64,000 nucleotides of DNA from positions 434,001-498,000 of the forward strand of contig OX393557.1 in assembly GCA_947650365.1 (NCBI GenBank), given 5' to 3'. A program made the translations under genes and the position numbers. Below are positions 27,306-40,310 of this stretch, piece after piece (positions within the stretch are counted from its first letter, which is position 1; each line of letters opens with the position of its first letter). Below the pieces are notes generated by a model, which was given only the letters and a program-made list of their open reading frames with translations, was not told where the DNA came from and did no database searches. The DNA is from Chamaelirium japonicum. Lineage: Eukaryota > Streptophyta > Magnoliopsida > Liliales > Melanthiaceae.

Positions 27306-29097
27306 TTCATTCGTACGATCCATTCTAATTCCTTCGTACAATCCATATTCTAATTCATTCGCACGATCCATTCTAATTCATTCATACGATCCATTCTAAT
27401 TTATTCGCACGATCCATTCTAATTCATTCGTACGATCCATTCTAATTCATTCGCACAATCTATTCTAATTCATTCGAACGATCCATTCTAATTCATTCGT
27501 ACGATCCATTCTAATTCATTCGTACGATCTATTCTATTTCATTCGTACAATCCATTCTTACTCAATCGTATGATCCATTTTAATCCATTCGCACAATCTA
27601 CTCTAATTCATTCATACGATCCATTCTATTTCATTTGCACGAAGGTATCCATTCTAATTCATTCGTACTATCCATTCTAATTCCTTCGTACGATCCATTC
27701 TAATTCATTCCTACGATCCATTCTAATTCATTCGCACGATCCATTCTAATTCATTCGTACGATCCATTCTATTTCATTCATACAATCCATTCTAATTCAT
27801 TCATACGATCCATTCTAATTCTTTCGCACGATCCATTCTAATTCATTCGCATGATCCATTCTAATTCATTCGTACGATCGATTCTAATTCATTCATACGA
27901 TCCATTCTAATTCATTCGCACGAATGTATCCATTCTAATTCATTCGTATGATCCATTCTAATTCATTCATATGATCCATCCTAATTCATTCGCACGAATG
28001 TATCCATTCTAATTCATTCGTACAATCCATTCTATTTCATTCGTACGATCCATTCTTACTCATTCGTACGATCCATTCGTATCCATTCTAATTCATTCGT
28101 ACGATCTATTCTAATTCATTCGTACGATCCATTCTAATTAATTAATACGATCCAATCGAATTCATTCATACGATCCATTCTAATTCATTCGTATGATCCA
28201 TTCTAATTCATTCGCACGATCCATTCTAATTCATTCGCACGATCCATTCTAATTCATTCGTACGATCCATTCTAATTCATTCGTACGATCCATTCTAATT
28301 CATTCATACGATCCATTCTAATTCATTCATATGATCCATTCTAATTCATTCGTACGGCATGATTCATTCTAATTCATTCGTACGATTCATTCTAATTCAA
28401 TCCATTCTATCTCATTCGTACAATCTATTCTATTTCATTCGCACAATCTATTCTAATTCATTCATACGATCCATTCTAATTTATTCGCACGATCCATTCT
28501 AATTCATTCATACGATCCATTCTAATTCATTCGTACGATCCATTCTAATTCATTCGTACGATCCATTCTAATTCATTCGTACGATCCATTCTAATTCATT
28601 CGTACGATCCATTCTAATTCATTCGCACAATCTATTCTAATGCATTCGTACGATCCATTCTAATTCATTCGCACGATCCATTCTAATTCATTCATACGAT
28701 CCATTCTATTTCATTCGTACGATCCATTCTTACTCATTCGTACGATCCATTCTAATTCTTTTGCACGAAGGTATCCATTCTAATTCATTCGTACTATCCA
28801 TTCTATTTCCTTCGTACGATCCATTCTAATTCCTTCGTACGATCCATTCTAATTCATTCGTACGATCCATTCTAATTCATTCGTACGATATTCATTCGTA
28901 CGATCCATTCTAATTCATTCGCACGATCCATTCTAATTCATTCGTACGATCCATATTCTAATTCATTCGCACGATCCATTCTAATTCATTCGTACGATCC
29001 ATTCTAATTCATTCGTACGATCCATTCTAATTCATTCGCACGATCCATTCTAATTCATTCGCACGATCCATTCTAATTCATTAGCACCATCCATTCT
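27306..29097 (+). repeat. Forward satellite block
   Basis: About 78 units. It opens with the J3' signature CCATATTCTAATTC near 27347. TACTCAATCGTATG is near 27555, GAAGGTATCC near 27641 and 28769, and a break ACGATATTCATTCG near 28886. It ends at CCATTCTTACGAATGAG. Confidence 0.93.
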
Positions 29098-29704
29098 TAC
29101 GAATGAGTAAGAATAGATCGTACGAATGAAATAGAATGGATTGTACGAATGAATTAGAATGGATTCATTCGTGCGAATGAATTAGAATGGATCGTACGAA
29201 TGAATTAGAATGGATCGTACAAATGAATTAGAATGGATCGTACGAATGAATTAGAATGGATCCTGTGAAAGAATTAGAATGGATTGTATGAATGAATTAG
29301 AATGGATCGTATGAATGAATTAGAATGGATCGGACGAATGAATTAGAATGGATCGTACGAATGAATTAGAATAGATCGTACGAATGAATTAGAATGGATC
29401 GTACGAATGAATTAGAATGGATACATTCGTGCGAATGAATTAGAATGGATCATACGAATGAGTAAGAATGGATCGTACGAATGAAATAGAATGGATTGTA
29501 CGAATGAATTAGAATGGATCGTACGAATGAATTAGAATAGATTGTATGAATGAATTAGAATGGATATATTCGTGCGAATGAATTAGAATGGATCGTACGA
29601 ATGAATTAGAATAGATCGTGCGAATGAATTAGAATGGATCGTACGAATGAATTAGAATAGATTGTGCGAATGAATTAGAATGGATCGTATGAATGAATTA
29701 GATT
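29098..29704 (-). repeat. Reverse satellite block, first copy of a 0.93-0.96 kb repeat
   Basis: Markers CTGTGAAAG (29263) and GGATCGGACG (29327) recur 956 bp downstream. It ends at J7 (GATTATGATCC from 29701). Confidence 0.92.
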
Positions 29705-29903
29705 ATGATCCATTTTATTTCATTCGTATGATTCATTCTAATTCATTCGTAGGATTCATTCTAATTCAATCCATTCTAATTCATTCGTACGATCCATTCT
29801 AATTCATTCGTACGATCCATTCTAATTCATTCGTACGATTCATTCTAATTCAATCCATTATAATTCATTCGTACGATCCATTCTTACTCATTCGTACGAT
29901 CCA
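29705..29903 (+). repeat. Forward satellite block
   Basis: About eight units with two 15-bp AATTCAATCC variants. It ends at J6, CCATGG 29901-29906, in reverse orientation relative to the J6 at 25.5 kb. Confidence 0.92.
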
Positions 29904-30637
29904 TGGATCATACGATTGAGTAAGAATGGATTGTACGAATGAAAAAGAATAGATCGTACGAATAAATTAGAATGGATCACGCTAATGAATTAGAATGGAT
30001 CGTACGAATGAATTAGAATGGATACATTCGTGCGAATGAATTAAAATGGATCATACGAATGAGTAAGAATGGATCGTACGAATAAAATAGAATGAATTGT
30101 ACGAATGAATTAGAATGGATCGTACGAATGAATTAGAATAGATTGTATGAATGAATTAGAATGGATACATTCGTGCGAATGAATTAGAATGAATCGTACG
30201 AATGAATTAGAATGGATCGTGTGAAAGAATTAGAATGGCTTGTATGAATGAATTAGAATGGATCGTATGAATGAATTAGAATGGATCGGACGAATGAATT
30301 AGAATGGATCGTACGAATGAATTAGAATGGATCGTATGAATGAATTAGAATGGATACATTCATGCGAATGAATTAGAATGGATCATACGAATGAGTAAGA
30401 ATAGATCGTACGAATGAAATAGAATGGATTGTACGAATGAATTAGAATGGATCGTACGAATGAATTAGAATAGATTGTATGAATGAATTAGAATGGATAC
30501 ATTCGTGCGAATGAATTAGAATGGATCGTACGAATGAATTAGAATAGATCGTGCGAATGAATTAGAATGGATCGTACGAATGAATTAGAATAGATTGTGC
30601 GAATGAATTAGAATAGATCGTATGAATGAATTAGATT
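29904..30637 (-). repeat. Reverse satellite block, second copy of the repeat
   Basis: Begins with CATACGATTGAGTAAG and carries GTGTGAAAG (30219) and GGATCGGACG (30283). It ends at a second J7 (GATTATGATCC from 30634), 933 bp after the first. Confidence 0.92.
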
Positions 30638-30744
30638 ATGATCCATTTTATTTCATTCGTATGATTCATTCTAATTCATTCGTACGATTCATTCTAATTC
30701 AATCCATTCTAATTCATTCGTACGATCCATTCTAATTCATTCGT
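30638..30744 (+). repeat. Short forward block
   Basis: About five units after J7, with one 15-bp variant. It ends on TCGTACGA (30741-30748). Confidence 0.9.
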
Positions 30745-31568
30745 ACGAAGGAATTAGAATGGATCGTACGAATGAATTAGAATGGATCGTACGAATGAAT
30801 TAGAATGGATCGTACGAAGGAATTAGAATGGATCATTCGAAGGAATTAGAATGGATAGTACGAATGAATTAGAATGGATACCTTCGTGCAAATGAATTAG
30901 AATGGATCGTACGAATGAGTAAGAATGGATCGTACGAATGAAATAGAATGGATCGTATGAATGAATTAGAATGGATCGTGCGAATGAATTTGAATGGATC
31001 GTACGAATGAATTAGAATAGATTGTGCGAATGAATTAGAATGGATCGTACGAATGAATTAGAATGGATCGTACGAATGAATTAGAATGGATCGTACGAAT
31101 GAATTAGAATGGATCGTGCGAATGAATTAGAATGGATCGTACGAATGAATTAGAATGGATTGAATTAGAATGGATCGTACGAATGAATTAGAATGGATCG
31201 TACGAATGACTTAGAATGGATCGTTCGAATGAATTAGAATAGATTGTGCGAATGAATTAGAATGGATCGTACGAATGAATTAGAAAGGATACATTCGTGC
31301 GAATGAATTAGAATGGATCGTATGAGTGTGAATGAATTAGAATGGATTGTGCGAATGAATTAGAATGGATCGTACGAATGAATTAGAATGGATCGTACGA
31401 ATGAATTAGAATGGATACATTCGTGCAAAAGAATTAGAATGGATTGTATGAATGAATTAGAATGGATCGTGCGAATGAATTAGAATGGATCGTGCGAATG
31501 AATTAGAATGGATCGTATGAATGAATTAGAATGGATCGTACGAATGAATTAGAAAGGATACATTCGAA
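30745..31568 (-). repeat. Reverse satellite block
   Basis: Contains GGATACCTTCG near 30876, a 15-bp unit near 31158 and a 29-bp GAGTGTGAATG unit near 31325. It ends at J3' (GAATTC 31566-31571). Confidence 0.92.
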
Positions 31569-32840
31569 TTCATTCGTACGATCCATTCTAATTCCTTCGT
31601 ACGATCCATATTCTAATTCATTCGCACGATCCATTCTAATTCATTCATACGATCCATTCTAATTTATTCGCACGATCCATTCTAATTCATTCGTACGATC
31701 CATTCTAATTCATTCGCACAATCTATTCTAATTCATTCGAACGATCCATTCTAATTCATTCATACGATCCATTCTAATTCATTCGTACGATCTATTCTAT
31801 TTCATTCATACAATCCTTTCTTACTCAATCGTATGATCCATTCTAATCCATTCGCACAATCTATTCTAATTCATTCGTACGATCCATTCTATTTCATTCA
31901 TATGATCCATTCTAAGATCCATTCTAATTTATTCGCACGATCCATTCTAATTCATTCGTACGATCCATTCTAATTCATTTGCACAATCTATTCTAATTCA
32001 TTCGAACGATCCATTCTAATTCATTCATACGATCCATTCTAATTCATTCGTACGATCTATTCTATTTCATTCGTACAATCTTTTCTTACTCAATCGTATG
32101 ATCCATTCTAATCCATTCGCACAATCTATTCTAATTCATTCGTACGATCCATTCTATTTCATTCGTACGGTCCATTCTAATTCATACGATCCATTCTATT
32201 TCATTCATACGATCCATTTTAATTCATTCGCATGATCCATTCTAATTCATTCATACGATCCATTCTAATTCATTTATACGAATCATTTTAATTCATTCGC
32301 ACAATCTATTCTAATTCATTCGTACGATCTATTCTAATTCATTCGTACGATCAATTCTAATTCATTCGCACGATCCATTCTAATTCATTCGTACGATCCA
32401 TTCTAATTCATTCGCACGATCCATTCTAATTCATTCGCACGATCCATTCTAATTCATTCATACAATCCATTCTAATTCTTTTGCACGAATGTATCCATTC
32501 TAATTCCTTCGTACGATCCATTCTAATTCATTCGTACTATCCATTTTAATTCGTTCGTACGAACCATTCTAATTCCTTCGTACGATCCATTCTAATTCAT
32601 TCGTACGATCCATTCTAATTCATTCGTACGATCCATTCTAATTCCTTCATATGATCCATTCTAATTCATTTGTACGGTATGATTCATTCTAATTCTTTTG
32701 TACGATTCATTCTAATTCAATCCATTCTAATTCATTCGTACGATCCATTCTAATTCATTCGTACGATCCATTCTAATTCATTCGTACGATTCATTCTAAT
32801 TCAATCCATTCTAATTCATTCGTACGATCCATTCGCGCTC
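31569..32840 (+). repeat. Forward satellite block
   Basis: Starts with the J3' signature CCATATTCTAATTC near 31607. It holds a 265-bp tandem duplication, then a GGTATGATTC variant near 32675. It ends at the odd string ATTCGCGCTCATCGTATGC (32831-32849), which does not fit the unit. Confidence 0.92.
31651..32180 (+). repeat. 265-bp tandem duplication
   Basis: Copies are 31651-31915 and 31916-32180, meeting at a truncated unit TTCTAAGATCC. AATTTATTCG (31661, 31926) and CAATC followed by a T-rich variant (31811, 32076) are both 265 bp apart. 265 is not a multiple of 23, so the breakpoint fell at different points within two units. Confidence 0.87.
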
Positions 32841-33056
32841 ATCGTATGCATGAATTAGAATGGATCGTATGAATGAATTAGATTGGATCGTATAAATGAA
32901 TTAGAATGGATCGTACGAATGAATTAGAATGGATCGTACGAATGAATTAGAATGGATTGAATTAGAATGAATCGTACGAATGAATTAGAATGGATCGTGC
33001 GAATGAATTAGAATAATGGATCGTACGAAGGAAGTAGAATGGATCGTACGAATGAA
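32841..33056 (-). repeat. Reverse satellite block
   Basis: About nine units with GTATGCATG at the start, as in the R blocks after J5, and a GAATAATGG break near 33011. It ends at J3 (GAATTC 33054-33059). Confidence 0.91.
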
Positions 33057-33184
33057 TTCGAATGTATCCTTTCTAATTCATTCGTACGATCCATTCTAAT
33101 TCATTCGTACGATCCATTCTAATTCATTCGTACGATCCATTCTAACTCATTCGCACGATCCATTCTATTTCATTCGCACGATCC
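33057..33184 (+). repeat. Short forward block
   Basis: About five F units after J3. It ends at GATCCTACAAATGAATTAG, a switch inside the GATC end of a unit. Confidence 0.89.
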
Positions 33185-33234
33185 TACAAATGAATTAGAA
33201 TAGATTGTGCGAATGAATTAGAATGGATCTGGAT
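33185..33234 (-). repeat. Very short reverse block ending in J1
   Basis: Two R units, including GAATAGATTGTGCG, followed by J1 (GGATCTGGATCGTGTATCC, 33225-33243). The flanks match J1 at 39912 and 40301. Confidence 0.9.
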
Positions 33235-33554
33235 CGTGTATCCATTCTAATTCATTCGTACGACCCATTCTAATACATTCGTACGATCCATTCTAATTCA
33301 TTCGCACGATCCATTCAAATTCATTCGCACGATCCATTCTAATTCATTCATACGATCATTCTAATTCATTCGCACAATCTGTTCTAATTCATTCGTACGA
33401 TCAATTCTAATTCATTAGCATGATCCATTCTAATTCATTCGTACTATCCATTCTAATTCCTTCGTACGATCCATTCTAATTCCTTCGTATCCATTCTAAT
33501 TCACTCATACGATCCATTCTAATTTATTCATACGATCCATTCTAATTCATTCGC
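33235..33554 (+). repeat. Forward satellite block
   Basis: Opens with TACGACCCATTC, as after J1 at 39.9 and 40.3 kb. An 18-bp truncated unit CCTTCGTATCCATTC is near 33483. It ends at the imperfect palindrome CATTCGCATGAATG. Confidence 0.91.
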
Positions 33555-34374
33555 ATGAATGAATTAGAATGGATCGTGCGAATGAATTAGAATGGATCGT
33601 GTGAATGAAATAGAATGGATTGTACGAATGAGATAGAATGGATCGTTTGAATGAATTAGAATGGATACATTAATGCGAATGAATTAGAATGGATCATACG
33701 AATGAATTAGAATGGATTCATTCGTGCGAATGAATTAGAATGGATCGTATGAATGAGTAAGAATGGTTCGTACGAATGAATTTGAATGGATTGAATTAGA
33801 ATGAATCGTACGAATGAATTAGAATGGATCGTACGAATGAATTAGAATGGATCGTACGAATGAATTAGAATGGATTGAATTAGAATGAATCATACGAATG
33901 AATTAGAATGAATCATACCGTACGAATGAATTAGAATGGATCATACGAAGGAATTAGAATGGATCGTACGAATGAATTAGAATGGATCATACGAATGAAT
34001 TAGAATGGATCGTACGAAGGAATTAGAATGGATCGTACGAAGGAATTAGAATGGATAGTACGAATGAATTAGAATGGATACCTTGGTGCAAATGAATTAG
34101 AATGGATCGTACGAATGAGTAAGAATGGATCGTACGAATGATATAGAATGGATCGTATGAATGAATTAGAATGGATCGTGCGAATGAATTAGAATGGATC
34201 GTTCGAATGAATTAGAATAGATTGTGCGAATGAATTAGAATGGATCGTACGAATGAATTAGAATGGATCGTGCGAATAAATTAGAATGGATCGTATGAAT
34301 GAATTAGAATGGATCGTGCGAATGAATTAGAATATGGATCGTACGAAGGAATTAGAATGGATCGTACGAATGAA
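33555..34374 (-). repeat. Reverse satellite block
   Basis: 15-bp units lie near 33788 and 33870, an ATCATACCGT variant near 33912 and a GGATACCTTGG variant near 34076. It ends GAATATGGATCG then J3 (GAATTC 34372-34377). Confidence 0.92.
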
Positions 34375-35920
34375 TTCGAATGTATCCTTTCTAATTCATT
34401 CGTACGATCCATTCTAATTTCTTCGTACGATCCATTCTAATTCATTCGTACGATCCATTCTAATTCATTCGCACGATCCATTCTAATTCATTCGTACGAT
34501 CCAATCTAATTCATTCGTACTATCCATTCTAATTCCTTCGTACGATCCATTCTAATTCCTTCGTACGATCCATTCTAATTCATTCGTACGATCCATTCTA
34601 ATTCCTTCGTATGATCCATTCTAATTGATTCGTACGGTATGATTCATTCTAATTCATTCGTACGATTCATTCTAATTCAATCCATTCTAATTCATTCGTA
34701 CGATCCATTCTAATTCATTCGTATGATCCATTCTAATTCATTCGTACGATCCATTCTAATTCAATCCATTCTAATTCATTCGTACGATCCATTCTTACTC
34801 ATTCGAACGATCCATTCTAATTCATTCGCACGAATGAATCCATTCTAATTCATTCGTACTATCCATTCTAATTCCTTCGTACGATCCATTCTAATTCATT
34901 CGTACGATCCATTCTAATTCCTTCGTATGATCCATTCTAATTCATTCGTACGGTATGATTCATTCTAATTCATTCGTACGATTCATTCTAATTCAATCCA
35001 TTCTAATTCATTCGTACGATCCATTCTAATTTCTTTGTATGATCTATTCTAATTCCTTCGTACGATCCATTCTATTTCATTCGTACGATCCATTCTAATT
35101 CATTCGTACGATCCATTCTAATTCATTCGTACGATCCATTCTAATTCATTCGTACGATTCATTCCAATTCAATCCATTCTAATTCATTCGTACGATACAT
35201 TCTTACTCATTCGTACGATCCATTCTAATTCATTCGCACGATCCATTCTAATTCACTCGTACGATCTATTCTATTTCATTCGTACAATCCATTCTAATTC
35301 ATTCATACGATCCAATCTAATTCATTCATACGATCCATTCTAATTCATTCGTACGATCTATTTTATTTCATTCATATGATCCATTCTAATTCGTTTGTAC
35401 GATCCTTTCTAATTCCTTCGTACGATCCATTCTATTTCATTCGTATGACCCATTCTAATTCATAAGTACGATCCATTCTAATTCATTCAAACGATCCACT
35501 CTAATTCATTCATACGATCCATTCTAATTCATTCGCACGAATGTATCCATTCCAATTCATTCGTACGATCTATTCTATTTCATTCGTACGATCCATTCTA
35601 ATTCATTCGTACGATTCATTCTAATTCAATCCATTCTAATTCATTCGTATGATCCATTCTAATTCATTCGCACGATCCATTCTAATTCATTCATACGATC
35701 CATTCTAATTCATTCGTACGATCTATTCTAATTCATTCGTACGATCCATTCTAATTCATTCGCACAATCTATTCTAATTCATTTGTACGATCCATTCTTA
35801 TTCATTCGCACGATCCATTCTAATCCATTCATACGATCCATTCTATTTCATTCGTACGATCCATTCTTACTCATTCATACAATCCATTCTATTTCTTTTG
35901 CACGAATGTATCCATTCTAA
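34375..35920 (+). repeat. Forward satellite block
   Basis: About 67 units. GGTATGATTC variants near 34636 and 34952 with their 15-bp neighbours mark a ~316-bp higher-order repeat. It ends in a perfect 20-bp palindrome at 35911-35930. Confidence 0.93.
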
Positions 35921-36341
35921 TTAGAATGGATCGTATGAATGAATTAGAATGGATCGTGCGAATGAATTAGAATGGATTAGAATGGATCGTACGAAGGAAT
36001 TAGAATGGATCGTACGAAGGAATTAGAATAGATCATACGAAGAAATTAGAATGGATCGTACGAATGAATTAGAATGGATCGTATGAATGAATTAGAATGG
36101 ATCGTGCGAATGAATTAAAATGGATCATATGAATGAATTAGAATGGATCATGCTAATGAATTAGAATTGATCATGCTAATGAATTAGAATGGATCGTACG
36201 AATGAATTAGATTGGATCGTACGAATGAATTAGAATTGATCGTGCGAATGAATTAGAATGGATCGTACGAATGAATTAGAATGGATCGTACGAAGGAATT
36301 AGAATGGATCGTACGAATGAATTAGAAAGGATACATTCGAA
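35921..36341 (-). repeat. Reverse satellite block
   Basis: About 18 units. The opening mirrors the preceding F end. A merged unit GAATGGATTAGAATGG is near 35964. It ends at J3' (GAATTC 36339-36344). Confidence 0.92.
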
Positions 36342-37404
36342 TTCATTCGTACGATCCATTCTAATTCCTTCGTACGATCCATATTCTAATTCATTCGCAC
36401 GATCCATTCTAATTCATTCATACGATCCATTCTAATTTATTCGCACGATCCATTCTAATTCATTCGCACAATCTATTCTAATTCATTCATACGATCCATT
36501 CTAATTTATTCGCATGATCCATTCTAATTCATTCATACGATCCATTCTAATTCATTTGTACGAATGTATCCATTCTAATTCATTCGTACGATCCATTCTA
36601 ATTCATTTGTACGAATGTATCCACTCTACTTCATTCATACGATCCATTCTAATTCATTCGCACGAATGAATCCATTCTAATTCATTCGTACAATCCATTC
36701 TATTTCATTCGTACGATCCATTCTTACTCATTCGTAAGATCCATTCTAATTCATTGGCACGAATGTATCCATTCTAATTCATTCGTACGATCCATTCTAA
36801 TTCATTCGTGCGATCCATTCTAATTCATTCATACGATCCATTCTATTTCATTCGTACGATCCATTCTAATTCATTCGCACGATCCATTCTAATTCATTCA
36901 TACGATCCATTCTAATTCATTCGTATGTATCCACTCTAATTCATTCATACTATCCGTTCTAATTCTACGATCCATTCTTACTCATTTGTATTATCCATTT
37001 TAATTCATTCACACGACTGTATCAACTCTAATTCATTCGTATGATCCATTCTAATTCATTCGCACGAAAGTATCCATTCTAACTCAATCGTACGATCCAT
37101 TCTAATTCATTCGTACGATCCATTCTAATTCATTCGTACGATCCATTCTAATTCCTTCGTATGATCCATTCTAATTCATTCGCACGAATGTATCCATTCT
37201 AATTCATTCGTACGATCCATTATAATTCATTCTCACGATCCATTCTAATTCATTCATACGATCCATTCTATTTCATTCGTATGATCCATTCTTACTCATT
37301 CGTACGATCCATTCTAATTCATTCGTACAATCTATACGTTCCATTCTAATTCATTCGCACGATCCATTCTAATTCATTCATACAATCCATTCTTACTCAA
37401 TCGT
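36342..37404 (+). repeat. Forward satellite block
   Basis: J3' signature CCATATTCTAATTC near 36379. A truncated unit AATTCTACGATCC is near 36961 and a broken unit ATCTATACGTTCC near 37331. It ends on TCGTACGA (37401-37408). Confidence 0.92.
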
Positions 37405-39065
37405 ACGAATGAATTAGAGTAGATTGTGCGAATGAATTAGAATGGATCGTACGAATGAATTAGAATGGATCGTACGAATGAGTAAGAATGGATCGTACGA
37501 ATGCATTAGAATGGATTGAATTAGAATGAATCGTACGAATGAATTAGAATGGATCATACGAAGGAATTAGAATGGATCGTACGAATGAATTAGAATGGAT
37601 CGTGCGAATGAATTAGAATGGATCGTACGAATGAATTTGAATGGATCGTACGAATGAATTAGAATGGATCGTGCAAATGAATTAGAATTGATCGTACGAA
37701 TGAATTAGAATAGATTGTGCGAATGAATTAAAATGATTGGTATAAATGAATTAGAATGGGTCGTATGAATGAATTAGAATGGATCGTGTGAATGAATTAA
37801 AATGGATCGTATGAATGAAATAGAATGGATCGTATGAATTAGAATGGATCGTACGAATGAAATAGAATGGATCGTACGAATGAATTAGAATAGATTGTGC
37901 GAATGGATTAGAATGGATCGTATGAATGAATTAGAATGGATCGTTCGAATGAATTAGAATAGATTGTGCGAATGAATTAGAATGGATCGTACAAATGAAT
38001 TAGAATGGATCGTGCGAATAAATTAGAATGGATCTTAGAATGGATCGTACGAATGAAATAGAATGGATCGTACGAATGAATTAGAATAGATTGTGCGAAT
38101 GGATTAGAATGGATCATACGATTGAGTAAGAAAGGATTATACGAATGAAATAGAATAGATCGTACGAATGAATTAGAATGGATCGTATGAATGAATTACA
38201 ATGGATCGTTCGAATGAATTAGAATAGATTGTGCGAATGAATTAGAATGGATCGTACGAATGAATTAGAATGGATCGTGCGAATAAATTAGAATGGATCG
38301 TACGAATGAATTAGAATGGATCGTACGAAGGAATTAGAATGGATCGTACGAAGGAATTAGAATGGATAGTACGAATGAATTAGAATGGATAGTACGAATG
38401 ATTTAGAATGGATACCTTCGTGCAAATGAATTAGAATGGATCGTACGAATGAGTAAGAATGGGTCGTACGAATGAAATAGAATGGATCGTACTAATGAAT
38501 TAGAATGGATCGTACGAATGGATTAGAATGGATCATACGATTGAGTAAGAAAGGATTGTACGAATGAAATAGAATAGATCGTACGAATGAATTAGAATGG
38601 ATCGTATGAATGAATTAGAATGGATCGTTCGAATGAATTAGAATAGATTGTGCGAATGAATTAAAATGGATTGTACGAATGAATTAGAATGGATCGTGCG
38701 AATAAATTAGAATGGATCTTAGAATGGATCGTACGAATGAAATAGAATGGATCGTACGAATGAATTAGAATAGATTGTGCGAATGGATTAGAATGGATCA
38801 TACGATTGAGTAAGAAAGGATTGTACGAATGAAATAGAATAGATCGTACGAATGAATTAGAATGGATCGTATGAATGAATTAGAATGGATCGTTCAAATT
38901 AATTAGAATAGATTGTGCGAATGAATTAGAATGGATCGTACGAATGAATTAGAATGGATCGTGCGAATAAATTAGAATGGATCGTATGAATGAATTAGAA
39001 TGGATCGTGCGAATGAATAAGAATATGGATCGTACGAAGGAATTAGAATGGATCGTACGAATGAA
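37405..39065 (-). repeat. Reverse satellite block with internal higher-order repeat
   Basis: The marker GGATCATACGATTGAG occurs at 38111, 38530 and 38795, giving spacings of 419 and 265 bp. The merged unit GGATCTTAGAATGG appears near 38032 and 38715. It ends at J3 (GAATTC 39063-39068). The last 268 bp match the ends of the blocks at 12.65 and 55.82 kb. Confidence 0.93.
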
Positions 39066-39646
39066 TTCGAATGTATCCTTTCTAATTCATTCGTACAATC
39101 CATTCTAATTCATTCGTACGATCCATTCTAATTCATTCGTACGATCCATTCTAATTCATTCGCACAATCCATTCTAATTCATTCGCACGAACCATTCTAA
39201 TTCATTCATACAATCCATTCTAATTCTTTTGCACGAATGTATCCATTCTAATTCATTCGTACGATCCATTCTAATTCATTCGTATGATCCATTCTAATTC
39301 ATTCGCACGATCCATTCTAATTCATTCACACTCATGCGATCCATTCTAATTCATTCGCACGAATGTATCCTTTCTAATTCATTCGTACGATCCATTCTAA
39401 TTCATTCGCACAATCTATTCTAATTCATTCGAACAATCCATTCTAAGTCATTCGTACGATCCATTCTAATTCATTCGTACGATCCATTGTAATTCAATCC
39501 ATTCTAATTCATTCGTACGATCCATTCTTACTCATTCGTACGATCCAAATTCATTTATCCGTACGATCTATTCTATTTCATTCGTACGATCCATTCTTAT
39601 CGCACGATCCATTCTACTTCATTCGCACGATCCATTCTCCATTCTA
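39066..39646 (+). repeat. Forward satellite block
   Basis: Contains CATTCACACTCATGCG near 39325, the ATTTATCCG subtype near 39552 and TTCTTATCGCACG near 39594. It ends at J2 (ATTCTCCATTCTAATGG, 39634-39650). Confidence 0.92.
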
Positions 39647-39921
39647 ATGGATCGTACGAATGAATTAGAATGGATCGTATGAATGAATTAGATTGGATCG
39701 TATGAATGAATTAGAATGGATTGTACGAATGAAATAGAATAGATCGTACGAATGAATTAGAATGAAATAGAATGGATCGTATGAATGAATTAGAATGGAT
39801 CGTGTGAATGAATTAGAATGGATCGTCCGAATGAATTAGAATGGATCGTAGTAATGAATTAGAATGGATCCTACGAATGAATTAGAATAGATTGTGCGAA
39901 TGAATTAGAATGGATCTGGAT
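39647..39921 (-). repeat. Reverse satellite block between J2 and J1
   Basis: About 11 units with ATTAGATTGG, TCGTCCGAATG and TCGTAGTAATG variants. It ends at J1 (39912-39930). It forms the outer left part of the palindrome centred near 40310. Confidence 0.92.
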
Positions 39922-40021
39922 CGTGTATCCATTCTAATTCATTCGTACGACCCATTCTAATTCATTCGCACGATCCATTCTAATTCATTCGTACGATCTA
40001 TTCTAATCCATTCTCCATTCT
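39922..40021 (+). repeat. Short forward block between J1 and J2
   Basis: Four F units beginning TACGACCCATTC. It ends at a second J2 (40010-40026). Its reverse complement is the R block at 40597-40699. Confidence 0.91.
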
Positions 40022-40310
40022 AATGGATCGTACGAATGAATTAGAATGGATCGTATGAATGAATTAGATTGGATCGTATGAATGAATTAGAATGGATTGT
40101 ACGAATAAAATAGAATAGATCGTACGAATGAATTAGAATGGATCGTACGAATGAATTAGAATGGATCATATGAATGAATTAGATTGGATCGTATGAATGA
40201 ATTAGAATGGATTGTACCAATGAAATAGAATAGATCGTACGAATGAATTAGAATGGATCCTACGAATGAATTAGAATAGATTGTGCGAATGAATTAGAAT
40301 GGATCTGGAT
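40022..40310 (-). repeat. Reverse arm of a large palindrome
   Basis: About 12 units ending at J1 (40301-40319). Read in reverse complement they reproduce the next F block unit by unit, including ATTAGATTGG and GAATAGATCG in the same order. Confidence 0.92.

Larger units (their letters stand above)
29245..30705. repeat. Direct repeat of 933-956 bp spanning R and F blocks
   Basis: Copy 1 is about 29245-29770 and copy 2 about 30200-30705. Marker offsets are 956 bp in the first half and 933 bp at J7, so one 23-bp unit was lost within the second copy. J7 is duplicated with its flanks, so this inversion junction moved as part of a larger segment. Confidence 0.82.
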
